DNA of 9,207 nucleotides from Bacteroidota bacterium (lineage in GTDB: Bacteria > CLD3 > SB21), in the NCBI GenBank assembly GCA_020438245.1, contig JAGQUY010000273.1, forward strand, positions 1 through 9,207, written 5' to 3'. Shown one piece after another: positions 5,782 to 9,207 of the stretch (positions within the stretch are counted from its first letter, which is position 1; each line of letters opens with the position of its first letter). The notes beneath the pieces were generated by a model. It was not told the origin of the DNA and made no database searches. It saw only the letters and a list, made by a program, of their open reading frames with translations. A program made the position numbers and the translations under genes.

Positions 5782-8074
5782 GCTGTGGACTCGCGATGGC
5801 AGGAATATACATTTCGAAGCAGGTTCCCACATTTAATTGACTGCGTACTACAAGTTTTCCGCCCAAAGACTCCACCTTGTTTTTCACAATGGCCAGACCA
5901 AGTCCTGTTCCTGTGGGTTTGGTCGTAAAAAACGGTTTGAAAACATCCGGGAGACGCTCGGGGTGAATACCTTGGCCGGAATCGGTGATGGATAATTTCA
6001 AACAGGTCACCTTGCCCGCCCCTTCGCCATCCAAGCCATCCTGCTGCGCTGGCCCCTCCTTCTGAATCGACTTGGCAACAAGCGGCTCCATTCGCCATTC
6101 TTCATACCCATCTGCAACGTCATCAGGATACAGCCGATCATGAAGCGTCAACGTGGATGTACCGGAAGCAAAAACGTCCTCATCAATGGCCTCGAAATCC
6201 GCCCTGACAAGAAGCCGCCCGCCGTTATCCATTGACTGAACTGCGTTAATGATAACGTTAAATATAATCTCTTTCAAGTCGGCCTGGCGAACTTTCATGA
6301 GCAGTGGTGAACGGTCAAACCTGGTAAAAACGGTAATGCCTTTACTTCTGCTTTCCTGTCGGAGAATGGTGATGATATTTCCGATGATCTTCACCGCATC
6401 GACCTGATCAACGGAACGGTCATCCGTCTTCGAATATTTTAGAAGCTGTCCGACGACGCCGGTCAATCGGTCAATTTCCTCTTTGATAATCTCAAGGTCC
6501 TGCAGTTCCACCGGGTCTGCGCCCGCTTTGGCTTTTTCATGCGCCATGGACTGCACAATACTCTTGATCGAACTCAGTGGATTCTTCACTTCGTGTGCAA
6601 TGCTGGTCGCAAGCATACCCAAGGAGGATAACTTGTCCGCCTCATATATCTTGGCCTCGAGTTCAATTCGCCGCTGCATCAGCTCGATATTTTCAATAGC
6701 AATGGCGATTTGGCTTGCCAGCGTGAGCAGCAGTTCCTTCTCTTCAAACGGGAACTCCTCATTCGATTTCTTCCTCCCAAGTGCCAATACGCCGACCAAC
6801 TCATTGTCAAGAAGGATGGAGGTATAGACCTGATATGGAATTTCTTCGGAACGGAGATGAAAAATATTGGAACGTCTCACCTCATAAAGCCCGTTGCTTT
6901 TGGACAAATTTTTCAGGATGGAGGACAAATCGATGGGCTTGATATCTCCCAAGGACATCGAAAGAGAAAATGACGTTTCGTTCGGGTTTCCTTGTTGAGA
7001 AATCAAAAACACGCCGACTTCCTCCACATCCATCGTTTCAACAATGGAGGCACGGACCACCTTGGCCAAGTCCCGCAAATTACCGGCGCCCGCAATGCGT
7101 TCGCTCATTCGACGAACCGCCCCCTGATACAAGTACCGTTGGTTCAAAGCATAATACCCGGCAACCTTGCGGACAAGATATTTGATGGGTTCGTAGAGTA
7201 CGAATAACAGGCAAACCAGCAGAATTTCAAGCAACGCCGTGTTGACTTCCGGGTTTTCTTCACCCATCTTCCTCAATGCGCGGACACAAACGACATACAC
7301 ACTGAGAAAAGCTCCGGCCATACTGGCGAGAAGAAATCGGCGGCGCGCCACCGTCGAATAGAACGGATATTTAAATAGAAGATAGATCATTACCCCGGTT
7401 GGTATCACCGACGACAAGACAAGAAGATGTTTAATGGATTTGTCCAGCCGTACATTTCCCGTACCGCCAAAGAAATAGAAATATAGAAGAAGGCCGGCAA
7501 TGATAAAAATGATCACCGTTTCAATAAGAAAAAACTGCCGCCATTTCTCGTTCCGGCTCTGACGGTAAATCCGGACCGAGAGGATTGATGAGAAAACCAA
7601 CGCGAGGATCACGTAAAAAACAAAAGCCGGAATCACACTCATGCTCTCATCGAGGATACGATAGCGGGAGTCTATGATTGTATATTGTCCGAAATACACA
7701 AGCAGGATTATGGGGAGATAAAAAAGAAGCGGGGCTCTCCGAATGGTGTGACCTATGCCCCCCGAAAGCTCAAGGACATGAGCCAAAAAGGCCGCATGTA
7801 CGTGAACAAGCACGGGAGGCAGAAACACCAGACAATACATCGAAAGATATCTGATTTGTGAGTAGTATTCGGTAGCCACACTGCCAAACAATTCTTTGAT
7901 GAGCAGTGCGATAAACTGAAAACCGTGGAAAAGTGTGAGTATCAAAACGAGGATGAGAAACATTTGTTCATGAAAGAGTCTATCGGGACGCTTAACCGTT
8001 TCGACCGTTAGCACACCATATAAGATGGTTCCCAGAAAAAGACCCAGCAAAACAGTGATGTCATAACCCAACAT
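5774..8074 (-). CDS. Multi-pass membrane sensor histidine kinase (membrane region-GAF-HisKA-HATPase)
   Basis: A 766-residue membrane kinase that should autophosphorylate on His and pass phosphate to the regulator encoded next. Residues 1-300 contain about eight or nine hydrophobic segments (roughly 5-25, 36-59, 76-100, 115-133, 147-169, 182-202, 215-234, 246-266, 280-298). Residues ~320-460 look like a GAF sensor domain, followed by a coiled-coil-like helix. The H box is SIAHEVKNPLSS with His494; the N box is NVIINAVQSM (Asn606, Asn610); G1 is DSGQGI (698-703); then PFFTTK and GTGLGL (722-727). An extra 62 residues (628-689) lie between the N and G1 boxes, where most kinases have only a short hairpin. 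The ATG at 8074 follows the comEC stop by 2 bp with only a weak GGA as ribosome site. The layout recalls PrsK of PEP-CTERM/exosortase systems, but nothing else from such a system is visible. The signal sensed is unknown. Confidence 0.95.
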   Translation of the reverse strand: MLGYDITVLLGLFLGTILYGVLTVETVKRPDRLFHEQMFLILVLILTLFHGFQFIALLIKELFGSVATEYYSQIRYLSMYCLVFLPPVLVHVHAAFLAHVLELSGGIGHTIRRAPLLFYLPIILLVYFGQYTIIDSRYRILDESMSVIPAFVFYVILALVFSSILSVRIYRQSRNEKWRQFFLIETVIIFIIAGLLLYFYFFGGTGNVRLDKSIKHLLVLSSVIPTGVMIYLLFKYPFYSTVARRRFLLASMAGAFLSVYVVCVRALRKMGEENPEVNTALLEILLVCLLFVLYEPIKYLVRKVAGYYALNQRYLYQGAVRRMSERIAGAGNLRDLAKVVRASIVETMDVEEVGVFLISQQGNPNETSFSLSMSLGDIKPIDLSSILKNLSKSNGLYEVRRSNIFHLRSEEIPYQVYTSILLDNELVGVLALGRKKSNEEFPFEEKELLLTLASQIAIAIENIELMQRRIELEAKIYEADKLSSLGMLATSIAHEVKNPLSSIKSIVQSMAHEKAKAGADPVELQDLEIIKEEIDRLTGVVGQLLKYSKTDDRSVDQVDAVKIIGNIITILRQESRSKGITVFTRFDRSPLLMKVRQADLKEIIFNVIINAVQSMDNGGRLLVRADFEAIDEDVFASGTSTLTLHDRLYPDDVADGYEEWRMEPLVAKSIQKEGPAQQDGLDGEGAGKVTCLKLSITDSGQGIHPERLPDVFKPFFTTKPTGTGLGLAIVKNKVESLGGKLVVRSQLNVGTCFEMYIPAIASPQHV

Positions 8075-8076
8075 GG

Positions 8077-9207
8077 TCAGTCCATTCGTGTTATAGTTGA
8101 GCCGTCTGAATAGAACTGTACGGCTCCTTCTTCATCTGTTCGGATGACGCGGGCGCCTATTTTCTCGATCTGCCCCACTACCCAGGGAGAGGGATGACCA
8201 AACTTGTTTTGAAATCCGCAGGACAAAATCGCCCAGGAAGGTCTTACCATACTCAACCACCAATCGTCCGTTCCGTTCCATGATCCGTGATGGCTTACTT
8301 TGATAACCTGGCTTTCAAGCAAGGGCCCGAACCTTCGCATGGAAGCAAGCGCTTTTCGTTCGGCATCTCCCATCCAGAGAAATTTTGCATCCCGATACCG
8401 AAGCTGCATGACGATGGAAACGTTGTTGGTGTTGAATGGCGCCGCTTTGGCGGATGAGACAAACGAATCCGTCGGATGTAAAAAATATAACTGAAGATCG
8501 TCTTCAATAGCAAGCACATCACCCGCTCGAGGAACTATGTATCCCGACTCCCGGTTTGGCACAGCCGAAAGCATCTCAAGATACGTGGAAGACGAAACCC
8601 ATTGGCCGGCATCAACCAGGTGATCCACAGGAAACTCGCGGAGGACATAAGGAAGCCCTCCAATGTGGTCGTCATGCGGATGCGAAGCAATAACGTAGTC
8701 GAGTTTCTTGATTCCCATCTTCTTCAGGAAGGGAACAACCACCTGTTTCCCATAGTCAAAGTGCTCACGGCGATCGCCTCCATCAATCAGAATCGTTCGG
8801 CCGCCAGGTGTCAGAACAACGGAAGCATCGCCCTGATCAACATCCAGGTACACTATTCTTAAAATCGGGGGAGAGAATAGTCGAGACCACACGGCAACAC
8901 AGAGGCCCAGTGCAATTACATAGGTCCATCTTCTCCTCCAGATCTTCATTTGCCATGTCAATAGGCAAACCAGAAGCAAATAATAACAAATGGCATGGAT
9001 CGTCTCAAACCGGAAAACTGAATAGCTGGCCAAAGGTAATTGAACGGCGATGCGCGTAGTGCCGGTCATACCATCTATCAAAATCGCGTTAACACCGGCG
9101 TACCAATGCGCCACAGTGACGGATAGAGGAGCCACCGCTATCGTCAGAAAACCGATGCCCATGATCAATCCCGCCAACGGTACAACCACGACATTGGCTA
9201 TCATAGC
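8077..9207 (-). CDS. comEC: ComEC/Rec2-family DNA uptake channel protein, C-terminal part (5' end cut by window edge)
   Basis: ComEC forms the inner-membrane channel through which single-stranded DNA enters during natural transformation; its C-terminal metallo-beta-lactamase-fold domain is thought to act on the non-transported strand. About 376 residues are visible. The first ~110 hold the end of the Competence domain, with hydrophobic segments and the family-like stretch IANVVVVPLAGL, then a Lys/Arg-rich turn (KIWRRRW) and a last membrane segment. From residue ~117 the MBL domain begins: DVDQGDA (usually DVGQGD), LIDGG, the metal-binding HPHDDH at ~175-180, WMGDAE at ~277-282 and VSHHGSWNG at ~303-311. 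All expected MBL landmarks are present, so the domain looks intact. The ATG at 9204 is internal, because the frame is open to the window edge and full-length homologues are 600-800 residues. It ends 2 bp before the kinase start. The family call is secure; a role in competence in this organism is inferred. Confidence 0.93.
   Translation of the reverse strand, partial: AMIANVVVVPLAGLIMGIGFLTIAVAPLSVTVAHWYAGVNAILIDGMTGTTRIAVQLPLASYSVFRFETIHAICYYLLLVCLLTWQMKIWRRRWTYVIALGLCVAVWSRLFSPPILRIVYLDVDQGDASVVLTPGGRTILIDGGDRREHFDYGKQVVVPFLKKMGIKKLDYVIASHPHDDHIGGLPYVLREFPVDHLVDAGQWVSSSTYLEMLSAVPNRESGYIVPRAGDVLAIEDDLQLYFLHPTDSFVSSAKAAPFNTNNVSIVMQLRYRDAKFLWMGDAERKALASMRRFGPLLESQVIKVSHHGSWNGTDDWWLSMVRPSWAILSCGFQNKFGHPSPWVVGQIEKIGARVIRTDEEGAVQFYSDGSTITRMD

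Larger units (their letters stand above)
1..9207 (-). other. Probable single operon of eight co-directional, tightly packed genes
   Basis: Junctions in transcription order are: comEC to kinase, 2-bp gap; kinase to regulator, 8-bp overlap; regulator to murI, 4-bp ATGA overlap; murI to marC, 1-bp TGATG overlap (4 bp if GTG is used); marC to HEAT gene, 4-bp ATGA overlap; HEAT gene to transporter, 24-bp gap; transporter to receptor, 7-bp gap. No gap can hold a conventional promoter or a terminator hairpin, so co-transcription from a promoter to the right of the window is the simplest reading. Promoters inside coding regions are not excluded. Confidence 0.75.

Noticed and set aside
5782..5832. Upstream extension of the response regulator starting at ATG 5832.
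   Set aside because: It would add 17 residues with no receiver character and overlap the kinase by 59 bp; the ATG at 5781 fits the family length and gives a normal short overlap.

Overview
The window is one uninterrupted run of eight genes, all on the minus strand, so transcription goes from high to low coordinates. Both end genes are cut by the window edge: a comEC homologue at the right and a TonB-dependent receptor-like protein at the left. I see no tRNA, rRNA, CRISPR array, insertion sequence or repeat, and no non-coding stretch longer than 24 bp.

The organism is a Gram-negative (diderm) bacterium. An outer-membrane receptor plug domain with a signal peptide, an inner-membrane peptide-type transporter and a glutamate racemase for peptidoglycan all point that way. 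G+C looks moderate, around half by eye. The gene mix and the style of the receptor plug would fit a deep-branching lineage of the FCB/candidate-phylum type, but the sequence does not settle this and I give that placement low confidence.

Layout in transcription order: (1) ComEC/Rec2 C-terminal part (9207-8077), with the end of the membrane channel region and the metallo-beta-lactamase-fold domain. (2) A membrane sensor histidine kinase (8074-5774) with about eight or nine N-terminal membrane segments, a GAF-like domain and a kinase core carrying an unusual 62-residue insertion. (3) Its cognate NtrC-type sigma-54 response regulator (5781-4339). (4) Glutamate racemase MurI (4342-3455). (5) A MarC-family membrane protein (3455-2838). 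(6) A HEAT-repeat protein with an acidic N-terminus (2841-2065). (7) A POT/PTR-type MFS transporter starting at GTG (2040-775). (8) A TonB-dependent receptor plug-domain protein (767 to the left edge), which is easy to miss because its frame is open at the window edge.

The spacing is very tight: a 2-bp gap, an 8-bp overlap, three overlaps of 1-4 bp (ATGA, TGATG, ATGA), a 24-bp gap and a 7-bp gap. The run therefore looks like one operon with translational coupling through most of it. Functionally it mixes DNA uptake (ComEC), sensing and sigma-54 activation (kinase and regulator), cell-wall precursor supply (MurI) and envelope transport (POT transporter and outer-membrane receptor). The kinase and regulator very probably form one phosphorelay pair. 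The transporter and receptor may form an outer/inner-membrane uptake pair, which is inference from adjacency. Nothing here is clearly a new system; the most distinctive items are the kinase ATPase-domain insertion, the uncharacterised HEAT protein and the receptor/transporter pair.
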